Source: Thiothrix unzii
GTDB taxonomy: Bacteria > Pseudomonadota > Gammaproteobacteria > Thiotrichales > Thiotrichaceae
Reading direction: 5' to 3'
NCBI RefSeq assembly: GCF_017901175.1
Contig: NZ_CP072793.1
Location: forward strand, 2,356,001-2,420,000
Length of the DNA stretch: 64,000 bases
Numbering within the stretch: the stretch's first letter is position 1; each line of letters opens with the position of its first letter. Below, one piece after another: positions 38,276-47,885 of the stretch. The notes under the pieces were generated by a model. It made no database searches and was not told the origin of the DNA. It saw only the letters and a list, made by a program, of their open reading frames with translations. The position numbers were made by a program, and so were the translations under genes.

Positions 38276-38695
38276 TCACGCCTTTTCGTCGTTATTGTCA
38301 AGAAACTCGCCGTAAAGGATCAATGAATGCTCAGTAATACGGAAGTTATACTTTTCTGCCAATTCGCGCTGCCGCTGTTCAATGATCTCATCGTAAAATT
38401 CGACCACTTTACCGGTTCTCATGCATACCATGTGATCGTGATGTTTGTCTGAGGCCAATTCAAACACTGCTTGCCCACCTTCAAAGTGATGGCGGCACAC
38501 TAAACCCGCCCCTTCAAATTGGGTCAATACCCGATAAACCGTTGCCAAACCGATTTCTTCATCATTTGCCAACAGCATCTTGTAAATATCTTCTGCACTG
38601 AGGTGACGATCCCGCGCATTACTCAGCAAATCAAGGATTTTTAGGCGCGGTTGCGTGACCTTTAGTCCAGCTCTTTTAATATCCTTCTCTTCCAC
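38276..38695 (-). CDS. fur: Ferric uptake regulator Fur
   Basis: A 139-residue metal-responsive repressor. The N-terminal winged helix has LKVTQPRLKILDLL and LATVYRVLTQFEGAGLV, and the metal site includes HHDH at 85-88. The usual second zinc-binding CxxC is reduced to a single cysteine (C91 in CMRTGK), as in some pseudomonad Fur proteins. It represses iron-uptake genes when Fe(II) is available. Divergent from bamE across 67 bases, a conserved gammaproteobacterial arrangement. Confidence 0.96.
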   Translation of the reverse strand: MEEKDIKRAGLKVTQPRLKILDLLSNARDRHLSAEDIYKMLLANDEEIGLATVYRVLTQFEGAGLVCRHHFEGGQAVFELASDKHHDHMVCMRTGKVVEFYDEIIEQRQRELAEKYNFRITEHSLILYGEFLDNNDEKA

Positions 38696-38762
38696 CCTGC
38701 ACTCTCCGTCGTTAATAGTCTATCATGGTACACATGTTTACTTTGTATGGTTCAAGATTAAC

Positions 38763-39092
38763 ATGATAAAACATCTCATTTCACTCACCTTAGCAAGCGT
38801 CTTGCTCAATGGCTGTAGTTTATACAAAATGGAAATCCAGCAAGGCAATAAAATCACTGCTGAAGAGCTGGCGATGGTGCATCCGGGCATGGGTTCGGAG
38901 CAAGTGCAAGCAATCCTCGGCACACCGTTACTGGTCGATGATTTCCACAAAAATCGTTGGGACTATGTGTTCTACCTGAAAAGACCCAGTGGCGCGATTG
39001 AGCGTAACGGTGTGACAGTATTCTTCCAAAATGGCGTAGTGCGCGAAATTCGCCAAGACCCTCAACCTGAAGCTGCCAACGCCCCAAAATAG
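38763..39092 (+). CDS. bamE: Outer-membrane protein assembly lipoprotein BamE
   Basis: A 109-residue lipoprotein. The signal peptide ends in LLNGC with the lipidated cysteine at C18. The SmpA/OmlA core follows: QQGNKITAEELAMVHPGMGSEQVQAILGTPLL and RWDYVFYLKRPSG. BamE is a subunit of the BAM complex that inserts beta-barrel proteins. The start at 38763 is chosen over an ATG 36 codons upstream that overlaps fur, because only the inner one gives a lipoprotein signal. Confidence 0.95.
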   Translation: MIKHLISLTLASVLLNGCSLYKMEIQQGNKITAEELAMVHPGMGSEQVQAILGTPLLVDDFHKNRWDYVFYLKRPSGAIERNGVTVFFQNGVVREIRQDPQPEAANAPK

Positions 39093-39106
39093 GCGGACAA
39101 GCGCAA

Positions 39107-39355
39107 CTACAGCCACGCCACCAAGTAATATAAATACTGCCCTTCCGATGATTTGGAAGGGCCTAATACGTGCGCGGGAAAGCGTTTAACATCACCTTGT
39201 GCTGCATCAATGGCGGCTTGAGCCGTCGCGTGAACATCCACACAACTGGCAGGAAAACGGTTACGATTAGCCTTGAATTTAGGCATGTAAACCGTGGCAT
39301 ACACCATTTGGGAAATGCCCACACCGGATGGATCCATCGGAACCCTGCCGTGCAT
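39107..39355 (-). CDS. Small conserved protein of unknown function (82 aa)
   Basis: 82 codons whose ATG overlaps the rnfH stop (TGATG), implying translation from the same message as ratA and rnfH. The protein has no signal peptide or membrane helix. It contains a basic stretch (MPKFKANRNRFP), and the C-terminal SEGQYLYYLVAWL looks like a beta strand. I do not recognise a family. The tight coupling is the main argument that it is real. Convergent with bamE, 14 bases apart. Confidence 0.5.
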   Translation of the reverse strand: MHGRVPMDPSGVGISQMVYATVYMPKFKANRNRFPASCVDVHATAQAAIDAAQGDVKRFPAHVLGPSKSSEGQYLYYLVAWL

Positions 39356-39693
39356 CAGTCGGCCTCCGCAGCGTCCGCATCCGTACCGCCGCCCTTTTTC
39401 ATGCGCTTACCATCCGCTTCGCGTTGCTTACGCACCGCTTTAGGATCGGCAATTAACGGGCGATAAATTTCAATACGATCACGATCACGCAAGCTTTCAT
39501 CCAACTTTGTCAGCTTTCCGAAAATACCTGCGTGTAAGGTTTCCAGTGATAATTCGGGGTAACGCCCCAAAATGCCCGAAGCCATAATACCCTCGCGCAC
39601 ACTAGCACCACCAGGCACTTCTGCGGGCAACAGTAACTGTTCATGCGGCAAGGGATAAACGACTTCAATACGCATTGTTTCAGGCTTTTCCAT
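39355..39693 (-). CDS. rnfH: RnfH/RatB family protein
   Basis: A 112-residue beta-grasp (ubiquitin-like) protein: MRIEVVYPLPHEQLLLPAEVPGGASVREGIMASGIL, GKLTKLDESLRDRDRIEIYRPLIADPKAVRKQRE. The family sits next to ratA and near smpB and bamE in many Gammaproteobacteria; the biochemical role is not settled. The start was set at ATG 39693 (MEKPETMRIEVV), overlapping the ratA end by 14 bases. The tail is lysine, glycine and alanine rich. Confidence 0.9.
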   Translation of the reverse strand: MEKPETMRIEVVYPLPHEQLLLPAEVPGGASVREGIMASGILGRYPELSLETLHAGIFGKLTKLDESLRDRDRIEIYRPLIADPKAVRKQREADGKRMKKGGGTDADAAEAD

Positions 39694-40117
39694 AGACACT
39701 TCTCGCCCTCTCAACAAAAGAATCCACTAAAGTATTGGCAACCTGATTAAAGATCGGCCCTACGGCGATGCTCAAAATTTTGTTGGAAAACTCAAAATCC
39801 AAGTCCAAAGACACTTTGCACTTGCCAGCCATTAGCTCATCGAATCGCCAAAAGCCCTGTAAATGCTTGAATGGCCCGTCGACTAAACGCATTTCAATGA
39901 TTTTATTGGCCTGTAAACGGTTGAGTGTAGTGAAACGCTTATTCACCGCACCTTTGGCAATTTCAATACTGGCTTTGACTTGATCACCGTCGCGTTCATG
40001 CTCAACCGCTGTTCTGCACCAAGGCAAAAACTGCGGGTACTGCGGAATATTGTCCACCAACCGATACATTTGCTCTGGACTGTAGGGTACTAACGCGCTG
40101 CGATTGATGTGCGCCAT
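39680..40117 (-). CDS. ratA: RatA-like START-domain protein (coenzyme Q-binding family)
   Basis: A 145-residue single START/SRPBCC domain: NRSALVPYSPEQMYRLVDNIPQYPQFLPWC, then GFWRFDELMAGKCKVSLDLDFEFSNKIL and the C-terminal helix VANTLVDSFVERARSVYG. It resembles E. coli RatA and eukaryotic Coq10, so roles in ribosome association and in quinone handling have both been proposed. The start was set at ATG 40117 (MAHINRSALV); codons upstream of it are not conserved in type. smpB, often divergent from ratA, is not seen here. Confidence 0.9.
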   Translation of the reverse strand: MAHINRSALVPYSPEQMYRLVDNIPQYPQFLPWCRTAVEHERDGDQVKASIEIAKGAVNKRFTTLNRLQANKIIEMRLVDGPFKHLQGFWRFDELMAGKCKVSLDLDFEFSNKILSIAVGPIFNQVANTLVDSFVERARSVYGKA

Positions 40118-40205
40118 GCCGGATCCTGTTGTTCCCGAAAACTGCCAGTATCCCACATCTTTCGCGAAGAATCTGCTGTCAGCAACGCGCTAACGCGGCG
40201 GGTAT

Positions 40206-40718
40206 CTATTGCTGAATCACGATACTACGCGCTAAACGGTCATGCCAACCCTGTGGACGACGCGCATTAACAATTCCCGTCATACCCAAACCAAAGGACA
40301 ATGCCCCCAGCACATACCCTACATAACGCAACAAGCATTGCCAGCCAGTTAACGATTGCAGCGTAGTGGCATCCACAATACGCAATGACAACAACATCTT
40401 ACCGGGGGTTGCATCAAACCAGCACCAGAACCCGACAAAATACAAAAATGGTACACACGCCAGCAATACCAAAATATCGACCAACAATGTCAGTTGATCA
40501 CCCCGATAGGTGTACGCCACCGAAGCATCCATCGCCAGCAGCATTAATAAACTTAACACTCCCAGCAACATCCAATCAAAAGCCATTGCCAACAGACGCA
40601 TTCCTGCTACCGCATAAACTGGCACTGCCCGTGAAAAATACGACGGTCGGGTTACACCCGGTTGATTACCACTGATTACGCCACTGATGTGCGCATCAAC
40701 TACCTCACTACGTTTCAT
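40206..40718 (-). CDS. RDD family membrane protein
   Basis: A 170-residue membrane protein with three or four helices: RLLAMAFDWMLLGVLSLLMLLAM with the R...D pair of the family, LVDILVLLACVPFLYFVGFWCW, then ATPGKMLLSLRIVD (typical TPGK motif) and GWHDRLARSIVI (DRL/WHDR ending). The function is unknown; members have been linked to ion or solute transport. The start was set at ATG 40718, which has AAGGAG nine bases upstream; an extension 21 codons longer lacks one. Confidence 0.85.
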   Translation of the reverse strand: MKRSEVVDAHISGVISGNQPGVTRPSYFSRAVPVYAVAGMRLLAMAFDWMLLGVLSLLMLLAMDASVAYTYRGDQLTLLVDILVLLACVPFLYFVGFWCWFDATPGKMLLSLRIVDATTLQSLTGWQCLLRYVGYVLGALSFGLGMTGIVNARRPQGWHDRLARSIVIQQ

Positions 40719-40784
40719 GTAATGACACTCCTTGTCACACCCAAATAACACTTGCCTTGGAGTATAGACGAAATATGACAAGTG

Positions 40785-41567
40785 TTAGCTTTGATACGCA
40801 GGTAATGTGTACGTAGTTGGCAACCCAAAATGCTCAGGATAATCCACATAAACAAAATACAAACCCGCAGCGGGCGCGGTCATACCAGCGAGAGTACGAT
40901 CACGTTGCGCCAACAACGTTGCAATCCACGTTACCGGACGCTCTGCCGCCCCTACTTTCAACAAGGAACCCACAATATTTCTCACCATGTGGTGCAAAAA
41001 AGCATTCGCAACAATATCCACGTGGATAAAATCCTGCTCACGCGACACCCGTACTTCCATGATTTCACGCACCGCATGACGTGCCTGACACCCAGCCGCA
41101 CGAAAACTCGAAAAATCGTATTCACCGATTAATGCCTGCGCTGCCTGATGCATCGCGTCAGCATCCAGCGGCGCGTATTGCCAATACACTCGGCCTTGCA
41201 AAATCGCAGGGCGAGCCGCCCGATTCAAAATAATGTAACGATACCGCCGGAAACGTGCTGAAAACCGCGCGTGAAAATCGTCGCTTACCGGCTGAATCCA
41301 ACGCATCGCAATCGCATCCGGCAAGTGCGCATTCGTTCCAAACAACCAACCACGCTCAGGGCGCGAGGCCGTGGTTTCAAAATGAATCACTTGCCCCACA
41401 CCGTGCACACCGCTATCGGTACGCCCTGCACACACCACGCTAATCGGTTCCGCCGCTACCTGCGACAAGGCTTGTTCCACGTGTGCCTGTACCGTTGAGC
41501 CGTGGCTCAAACGCTGCCAACCGTAAAACGGAGTTCCATCGTATTCAATACACGCTGCAAATTTCAT
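40785..41567 (-). CDS. truA: tRNA pseudouridine(38-40) synthase TruA
   Basis: A 260-residue pseudouridine synthase. Catalytic D51 is in CAGRTDSGVHGVGQVIHF. The start MKFAACIEYDGTPFYGWQ and the later FLHHMVRNIVGSLLKVG are typical of TruA, which modifies positions 38-40 of the tRNA anticodon arm. The start was set at ATG 41567; 25 upstream codons in frame are not family-like and run into the fimV terminator. Follows fimV on the same strand, as in Pseudomonas. Confidence 0.96.
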   Translation of the reverse strand: MKFAACIEYDGTPFYGWQRLSHGSTVQAHVEQALSQVAAEPISVVCAGRTDSGVHGVGQVIHFETTASRPERGWLFGTNAHLPDAIAMRWIQPVSDDFHARFSARFRRYRYIILNRAARPAILQGRVYWQYAPLDADAMHQAAQALIGEYDFSSFRAAGCQARHAVREIMEVRVSREQDFIHVDIVANAFLHHMVRNIVGSLLKVGAAERPVTWIATLLAQRDRTLAGMTAPAAGLYFVYVDYPEHFGLPTTYTLPAYQS

Positions 41568-41588
41568 GGGTATGGGTTCGTTTAATAC

Positions 41589-41618
41589 ATAAAAAAGGCC
41601 GGATAGACCGGCCTTTAT
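41589..41618 (-). terminator. Rho-independent terminator after fimV
   Basis: On the minus strand the stem AAGGCCGG-TCTA-TCCGGCCTT is followed by a run of T, starting about 20 bases past the fimV stop and ending just before truA. Some read-through into truA is possible. Confidence 0.8.
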
Positions 41619-41638
41619 AACGGGAAAGCGATAAATCC

Positions 41639-44600
41639 TCAACCCGTCTGATGCAACAGTACTTCCGCCTCGCGACGTTGATCGTCATTGCCTTCGACCA
41701 TGACTTCTTCCAGCGTACTACGCGCACCTTCAATATCGCCCATATCCAGATAGGCACGTGCCAAATCCAGTTTGGTACTGATATGCGCCTCGTGCAAGTC
41801 GATTTCATCATCCGGGAAATCAAGGAATGACAACGCATCGTCAATATCACCCAACCAATCTTCATCCGCCCCCGCAGCATCGGCAGCCGCTGGTGCGTAG
41901 AACGTATCTTTTGGCAAAATACGGTTCAGGCTGGAATTATCCAGATGCAAGTTCAGATTAGTTGCCGATGCCGCAAGCGCAGGCTGTGCTGCTGGCGTAT
42001 TAACGACGTTAGCCACAGGCGCAGTCGGCTCATCCAAACCATCGGTGAGGAAATCCAACAAATTGTCGTTATCAACTGGAGTATTCGGCTGTTCCGACAC
42101 GCTTGGCGCAACATTACCCATATCCATATCGAACGGCTGATCGAAGTCCAAATCCAAATCAGGCAGGCTTAAATCATCATGATCAGGCTGTAACGCTGCC
42201 ACTTCCGCCGCTGTTGGCATGACCGCAACCGCTTGCGGTGCAGCAGGACGCTCATCACCTTGCAGCAATTTATCAAGATCAATGTCATCAAAGTCCAGCT
42301 CACCCAGATCCAGATCACCTAAGTCATCCGGCTCCATCATTGACAAAGGTTCTGGCTCAACCACAGCTTGCGGTGCAAGCGTAGACTTAACCTCAAGCGC
42401 GTGACGATCATCCAATAACAAATCGTCGTCAAGGTTTAAATTATCGGCGATGGAATTGTGGCTATTCGTTTCCGCAAAAGCTGCTGAAGCCACCGCTGCT
42501 GCGGCTGCCGCACCCACGGCTCCCACAGCGGCTGCACCACCACTGAAATGGCTGGCGTTTTGATACAGCACATTATCCGGGCTAATTTTACGACCCCATT
42601 CGACAATGCCTTTCCACAAGGTATCTTTGTTACGCCCTTCCAAAGCCACAAACTGCTCGGCTTGACGATCAAATGCCTCGCGGTTATTCGCCACGAAATA
42701 GCATTCCAACAACTTATGGCGGTATTCCAAACGCTCAGGATTGCGTTCAATGCCTTTTTTCAACTCGCTTTCAGCTTGCTGATACAGGCCATAAGCAATA
42801 TAAACATTGGCCTCGGTCAGCAAGTCATCTTCTTCATGCGACTCAGCAGGTTGTGCCTCATGATTACTAGCGTAAACGCTTTGTGTATCGGTTTTCGCCG
42901 GGGTAAGCGCATCACCCCAAGGGCTGCCTTCATCCATGCCAAACACATCAGAATCCGTGTTTGCCGCGAAACGATTACCGGACAAATCCGCATTTGATGC
43001 GTTATTCGTATTGCCCATCAGGCTGAAATCATCGTCCAACACATGATCGACTGGCGGATCCATACCCGCTTTCAAGGTGGTTTTCTTATTACGTTTACCA
43101 CCCGTGCTGCCGTCATCGGTCGTGTTAGCTTTACGTCGCCGTCCCAACAACCACAGCAACAGCAACAAGGCCAATGCACCCGCGCCCAATTGCAGTGCCA
43201 GTGGTGACGTTAACAGCCCCATCAAACCTTCATCGTCTTGCTGATCAGCAAATGCCGGAGGTGGTGTAACCTCAGCATTCATCGGCGGCGGCTCAACCGG
43301 AATGACGTCTGGTGGTGTAATAGAAGCTGCTGGCGGCGTTAATGGCGGCGGAGTCAACGGTGCTGGTGTTGTTACCGGCGGTTGTACATTCGCTGCATCA
43401 TTAGGTTGCGGTGCGGCATCCGCTGGTGGCGTTACTACCGCTGGTGGTGTTGCCGGTTGCTGCGGGTCTGCTGGTGGCGGTGTAACGTTTGCCGCAGGTT
43501 GCTCACCGCGCAATACTGCGTCGCCATCTTTACCGGCAACGTTCGCAAGGTGTGCTTGCAAATCCTTACCTTGATCGGCTTCATTCGGCGCAGGTGCTGG
43601 CGTAGTCGGCGAAACTGCTGCATTGTTGTTGTCGCTAGGCGCACCAGCATCCGCTAACGGATTGGTTTTAATGCCGTTATCTGACAATTGTTTTTGCAAA
43701 CTGGCTAACTGTTCGTTGCGCAAGTCAATCAAACGATTTTTCTTGTTCAACATTGACTCTAAATCACCTACCCGTGATTTAAGTTCTTCATTTTCTTTTT
43801 GGCGAGTTGATAAAGACTCACGCGCTAACGAGAGCTGTTGCTCCATTTCGCTGAGCTTAGCGTTACCCGCAGCGACGGCGGCATCGCTAGGCGCACCCTT
43901 GCCGTCTTTCGCGCCCAATACCTCTAAACGTGCCTGATCAGACTTGTTATTGGCTTGTGCTGGCTCTGCGGCTTTATTCGGCTGCTGATTGGTTTTAGAC
44001 GGCTTGCCATTGTCAGCAACGTTAGTAGCGTTTTGAGGAACCGTGGATTTTGCCAACGTTTGACGGAACTCACGCCATTCGGCATTTTGTTGGCGAATCT
44101 GACGACGCGCCTCTGCCCGCGAGGTTTTACCCACATCAGCAGAAGACGGTGCTTTCAAAGCCACGCCAGAGCGCAAATTATTGATGTTACGGTTAATGAA
44201 CGCACCAGGATTAGCGCGGAACAACGCCACCATCATCTGTTCGTTGCTCACACCCGGTTGCTGCAAGCGCGAAGCAACGCGGAACAAGGTATCACCGGGC
44301 TTGACCCGATAAGTACGATTGCCCGGATTAGCCAGAGCAGCCTGGCGTGGCTGTGCAGGTGCTGCTGCGGTGGCTGCCGCTGGTTGTGACTGCTGCTGAC
44401 GACGTACTGTGCCCGCCGCTTTAGGCTCGGCACGCACACTGGCTTCCCCGCCAGCAACCGTATTACCCGGTTGCAACATGACAGGCGGATCCAACATCAC
44501 GGTATATTCTTTAAGCAACTGCCCCTGAGGCCAACTGACTTCCAGTAAGAAATTGACGAACGGTTCCTGCATTGGTGAATCAGAAGTCACCAAAATAACC

Positions 44601-44869
44601 GGTTTACCGCCTTGAACAGTCGGGGTAAAGCTCAGATTAGCTAAAAAATCAGGACGCGCGACACCGACTCGATTGAATACATCGGGCGAAGCGAGACGCA
44701 CTTGGATTTTACTAGCATCAGCGGGAGCAGCGGCCAATAATTCAATCTTAGCGCGGAGTGGCTGATTCAGGTGAGAACTGGACTCAATGTCCCCCAAACC
44801 TAAAGCGTGGGAGGCCGCAGGATAAGCTCCAGCGATAAATACAGCTAAGCTCAATGCCTGTTTATTCAC
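41639..44869 (-). CDS. fimV: FimV/HubP family polar peptidoglycan-binding protein
   Basis: A 1076-residue protein. From the N-terminus: a signal peptide (ending YPAASHA); the FimV N-terminal domain (LGLGDIESSSHLNQPLRAKIELL); a LysM domain (YRVKPGDTLFRVASRLQQ); a coiled coil (ESLSTRQKENEELKSRVGDLES); a P/A/T-rich linker; a membrane helix (GALALLLLLWLLGRRRK); a long acidic cytoplasmic region; and C-terminal TPR-like helices (DLARAYLDMGDIEGARSTLEEVM). FimV organises the cell pole, type IV pili and twitching. The start was set at GTG 44869 because AAGGGGA lies six bases before it and the signal peptide begins there. Confidence 0.93.
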   Translation of the reverse strand: MNKQALSLAVFIAGAYPAASHALGLGDIESSSHLNQPLRAKIELLAAAPADASKIQVRLASPDVFNRVGVARPDFLANLSFTPTVQGGKPVILVTSDSPMQEPFVNFLLEVSWPQGQLLKEYTVMLDPPVMLQPGNTVAGGEASVRAEPKAAGTVRRQQQSQPAAATAAAPAQPRQAALANPGNRTYRVKPGDTLFRVASRLQQPGVSNEQMMVALFRANPGAFINRNINNLRSGVALKAPSSADVGKTSRAEARRQIRQQNAEWREFRQTLAKSTVPQNATNVADNGKPSKTNQQPNKAAEPAQANNKSDQARLEVLGAKDGKGAPSDAAVAAGNAKLSEMEQQLSLARESLSTRQKENEELKSRVGDLESMLNKKNRLIDLRNEQLASLQKQLSDNGIKTNPLADAGAPSDNNNAAVSPTTPAPAPNEADQGKDLQAHLANVAGKDGDAVLRGEQPAANVTPPPADPQQPATPPAVVTPPADAAPQPNDAANVQPPVTTPAPLTPPPLTPPAASITPPDVIPVEPPPMNAEVTPPPAFADQQDDEGLMGLLTSPLALQLGAGALALLLLLWLLGRRRKANTTDDGSTGGKRNKKTTLKAGMDPPVDHVLDDDFSLMGNTNNASNADLSGNRFAANTDSDVFGMDEGSPWGDALTPAKTDTQSVYASNHEAQPAESHEEDDLLTEANVYIAYGLYQQAESELKKGIERNPERLEYRHKLLECYFVANNREAFDRQAEQFVALEGRNKDTLWKGIVEWGRKISPDNVLYQNASHFSGGAAAVGAVGAAAAAAVASAAFAETNSHNSIADNLNLDDDLLLDDRHALEVKSTLAPQAVVEPEPLSMMEPDDLGDLDLGELDFDDIDLDKLLQGDERPAAPQAVAVMPTAAEVAALQPDHDDLSLPDLDLDFDQPFDMDMGNVAPSVSEQPNTPVDNDNLLDFLTDGLDEPTAPVANVVNTPAAQPALAASATNLNLHLDNSSLNRILPKDTFYAPAAADAAGADEDWLGDIDDALSFLDFPDDEIDLHEAHISTKLDLARAYLDMGDIEGARSTLEEVMVEGNDDQRREAEVLLHQTG

Positions 44870-45104
44870 TGCAATTCCCCTTGTATCGGTACGATAGTGG
44901 TATCCCCGTTTCACCCTGTCTGATCATGTCTTATAAGCCCTTGTTATTCTGGATGAACAGCGATTCTGTTTATTCTTTGTTGAAGATGGAACTATATATC
45001 AGTACGTTATGGCACGCAATCTTGCACCCAGCTCAGCCCCGGACATTGCACAAAAGTACTTCATATCTGGGGCGTATTGTCGTTAACAACGAATTAATTC
45101 CCGC
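44870..45104. other. Intergenic region between fimV and the ASADH-like gene
   Basis: 235 bases with no supported gene. It holds the fimV ribosome-binding site and presumably its promoter, in a stretch more AT-rich than the flanking genes. An open frame of 84 codons on the plus strand has no ribosome-binding site and no protein-like character. Confidence 0.5.
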
Positions 45105-46139
45105 TTAACCAGCATCTTGCCAGTAATTAAGGACTAAAATTTCAGCAATTTGCACAGCATTTAATGCAGCACTACGGCGCACATTATCGGCAACCACCCA
45201 AAAGTTTAGACCCGTCGGATGCGAAATATCAGCGCGAATACGTCCAACATAAATTGAATCGCTATGTACCGCCTCAGTCACAGGGGTGGGCACATCGCCG
45301 AATTTCACGCCATCCATTACCGTTATTGCACTGCTTTGGCGAAGCATCGCTGTTGCTTGTGCCGTGGTTAATGGCTGTGCTAATTCGACATTCACTACCT
45401 CAGAATGCCCGAAAAACACCGGCACACGCACAGTGGTCGGATTAACGGGCATATCCGGTGTATCGAGTATCTTGCGCACTTCCCAAACCATTTTCATTTC
45501 TTCTTGCGTGTAACCGTTATCGAGGAACTCCCCGATTTGTGGCAACAAGTTAAAAGCAATCTGTTTGGGATAAACGACAGACTCTACAGGTCTCGCATTT
45601 AGCAATTGAGCCGTTTGTCGTGCCAACTCATCAACACCTTCCCGACCAACGCCGGAAACGGCCTGATAAGTGGCAATATTTAGGCGCGTAACCGTCGCCG
45701 CATCATGCAATGGCTTTAACGCAATCAGCAATTGGGTCACACCACTACCGGGGTTGGCAATGATGCGCCGCTGGGTGTAACCAGCAATCGCTTGCGGGTT
45801 AACTTCCGGCACAACCAACGGCACATCCGCGTCATAACGAAACGCGGTACTGTCATCAATCACCACGCAACCTGCCGCTACCGCTTGCGGCACGTATTGC
45901 AAGGCTAATGCTTCAGAGGTTGCGAAGAAAACCAACTCAACCTGTGAAAAATCAAAGCCTTTCAGCTCTTCAACATCTAAGCCACTATTGCCAAAATCGA
46001 CATCATGCTCACCGTCGGTTTCGTATTCCAGCGCGTAAACCTTGGCATACGGAAACTTGCGCTTTCCCAACAAGTCGAGAATAGCTTCACCGACCAGCGA
46101 GCCTGCGCCGACAACGGCGATGTTATAAGTCTTAGCCAT
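45105..46139 (-). CDS. Aspartate-semialdehyde dehydrogenase-like protein without catalytic cysteine
   Basis: A 344-residue protein with the ASADH fold: NAD(P)-binding start NIAVVGAGSLVGEAILDLL, VPLVVPEVNP, LKPLHDA, ATYQAVSGVGREGVDELARQ, QIAFNLLPQI, RVPVFFGHSEVVNVEL and WVVADNVRRSAALNAVQIAE. In true ASADH the active site reads NPNCSTxQ. Here it is ANPGSGVTQ, with no cysteine; the only cysteine in the chain is elsewhere (AAGCVVIDDS). It therefore resembles the Usg/PA3116 paralogue, which sits between asd-leuB and fimV in Pseudomonas. It is unlikely to make aspartate semialdehyde and its role is unknown. Two bases after leuB. Confidence 0.85.
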   Translation of the reverse strand: MAKTYNIAVVGAGSLVGEAILDLLGKRKFPYAKVYALEYETDGEHDVDFGNSGLDVEELKGFDFSQVELVFFATSEALALQYVPQAVAAGCVVIDDSTAFRYDADVPLVVPEVNPQAIAGYTQRRIIANPGSGVTQLLIALKPLHDAATVTRLNIATYQAVSGVGREGVDELARQTAQLLNARPVESVVYPKQIAFNLLPQIGEFLDNGYTQEEMKMVWEVRKILDTPDMPVNPTTVRVPVFFGHSEVVNVELAQPLTTAQATAMLRQSSAITVMDGVKFGDVPTPVTEAVHSDSIYVGRIRADISHPTGLNFWVVADNVRRSAALNAVQIAEILVLNYWQDAG

Positions 46140-46141
46140 GA

Positions 46142-47221
46142 TTACCCTTGTAAAGCTGCAACAACCGCGTCGCCCATTTCCGCAGTACCCACCTTGCGGT
46201 CGCCCTCGGTATAAATGTCGCCGGTGCGCACGCCTGATGCCAGCACTGTTTTCACTGCCGCTTCGATGCGCTCAGCCAGTTCTGGACGATTGAGGCTGTA
46301 ACGCAGCAACATTGCCACGGACAGAATGGTTGCCAACGGGTTGGCAATGCCTTTGCCTGCGATGTCAGGTGCTGAACCGTGGATCGGTTCGTACAAGCCG
46401 CACGCAGAAGAATTCAGGGAAGCAGAAGGCAACATGCCGATAGAGCCGGTCAGCATTGCCGCCGCGTCAGACAGCACGTCACCGAACAGGTTGCTGGTCA
46501 CAATCACGTCGAATTGCTTGGGCGCACGTACCAATTGCATCGCGGCGTTATCGACGTACATGTGGCTGAGTTCGACTTCGGGATATTCCTTGCCGACTTT
46601 CTCGACGATTTCGCGCCACAGTTCGCACACTTCCAGCACGTTGGCTTTGTCGACGGAACACAGGCGTTTGTTGCGCTTCATCGCGGTTTCAAAGCCGACG
46701 CGGGCAATGCGCTCGATTTCGGATTCGGTGTACGTCGCGGAGTTGAAGCCTTGGCGTTCACCATTTTCCAGCACGCGGATGCCACGCGGTTGACCGAAGT
46801 AGATGCCGCCGGTCAGTTCACGCACGATCATAATGTCCAAACCTGCCACCACTTCCGGTTTCAGGGTGGAAGCGGATGCCAATTCTTCGTACAGAATCGC
46901 GGGACGCAGGTTGGCAAACAAACCGAGATCAGCGCGGATAGCCAGTAAACCACGTTCGGGGCGCAATGGACGATCCAGCGCGTCGTATTGAGGGCCACCG
47001 ACTGCACCGAGCAAAATCGCATCGGCTTTTTGTGCCAACGCACGGGTGGAATCAGGGTACGGTTGCCCTTCTTTGTCGTAAGCGATACCGCCGATATTGG
47101 CGTATTCCATCTCTACCGACAGATTGCCTTCAGCGGTAAAAACGTTGAGGACTTTAACCGCTTCTGCCACGATTTCCGGGCCAATGCCGTCACCGGGCAA
47201 TACTAAAATTTTGTGTGTCAT
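46142..47221 (-). CDS. leuB: 3-isopropylmalate dehydrogenase
   Basis: A 359-residue NAD-dependent beta-decarboxylating dehydrogenase. Diagnostic segments are [21 protein letters not shown] at the start, [35 protein letters not shown], and [26 protein letters not shown]. It oxidises 3-isopropylmalate to the keto acid that becomes leucine. Transcribed after leuC and leuD in the usual order, with a 28-base gap from leuD. Confidence 0.96.
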   Translation of the reverse strand: MTHKILVLPGDGIGPEIVAEAVKVLNVFTAEGNLSVEMEYANIGGIAYDKEGQPYPDSTRALAQKADAILLGAVGGPQYDALDRPLRPERGLLAIRADLGLFANLRPAILYEELASASTLKPEVVAGLDIMIVRELTGGIYFGQPRGIRVLENGERQGFNSATYTESEIERIARVGFETAMKRNKRLCSVDKANVLEVCELWREIVEKVGKEYPEVELSHMYVDNAAMQLVRAPKQFDVIVTSNLFGDVLSDAAAMLTGSIGMLPSASLNSSACGLYEPIHGSAPDIAGKGIANPLATILSVAMLLRYSLNRPELAERIEAAVKTVLASGVRTGDIYTEGDRKVGTAEMGDAVVAALQG

Positions 47222-47249
47222 AACAACCTAACCCAAATAAATCAAAATC

Positions 47250-47885
47250 TTAAAATAACCAAGGTGCTGTTTGCTTACGCTTTGCTTCATACGCCCGAAT
47301 GTCATCAGCATGTTGCAACGTCAGCCCAATATCATCCAAACCGTTCAGCAAACAATACTTGCGGAAGTCGTCAATGCTGAACGCGAACGCTGCGCCACTC
47401 GGCGTGACCACTTGCTGCTCTTCCAGATTCACAGTGAGCTGATAGCCTTCGGTGGCTTGCGCCTCAACGAACAACTGATCAATCACTTCAGCAGGCAAGG
47501 TCAACGGCAGCAAGCCATTCTTAAAGCTGTTGTTGAAGAAAATATCCGCATAACTCGGCGCAATCACTGCCCGAATACCGTAATCCGTCAACGCCCACAC
47601 CGCGTGTTCTCGTGACGATCCGCAGCCGAAATTTTCACGCGCCAGCAATACAGAAGCTCCCGCAAAACGCGGCGCATTCAGCACGAAATCGGGATTCGGG
47701 GTGCGTTTGCTGTGATCCATGCCCGGTTCGCCCGGTTCAAGGTAACGCCAGTCGTCAAACAGCGTGGGGCCAAAACCGGTGCGCTGGATGGATTTCAAAT
47801 ATTGCTTGGGGATAATCGCATCGGTATCGACGTTAGAACGATCCAGCGGGATAACCAAGCCGGTGTGTACAGTAAATTTTTCCAT
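47250..47885 (-). CDS. leuD: 3-isopropylmalate dehydratase small subunit
   Basis: A 211-residue swivel domain. It starts [31 protein letters not shown], contains [15 protein letters not shown] (the substrate-binding loop) and ends [10 protein letters not shown]. With LeuC it isomerises 2- to 3-isopropylmalate. Its first base is shared with the leuC stop. Confidence 0.96.
   Translation of the reverse strand: MEKFTVHTGLVIPLDRSNVDTDAIIPKQYLKSIQRTGFGPTLFDDWRYLEPGEPGMDHSKRTPNPDFVLNAPRFAGASVLLARENFGCGSSREHAVWALTDYGIRAVIAPSYADIFFNNSFKNGLLPLTLPAEVIDQLFVEAQATEGYQLTVNLEEQQVVTPSGAAFAFSIDDFRKYCLLNGLDDIGLTLQHADDIRAYEAKRKQTAPWLF

Noticed and set aside
38696-38762. Fur box between fur and bamE
   Set aside because: I looked for GATAATGATAATCATTATC-like sequence and found no convincing match.
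44854-45108. 84-codon plus-strand frame upstream of fimV
   Set aside because: It has no ribosome-binding site and overlaps the fimV start and leader, and its composition does not look like protein.
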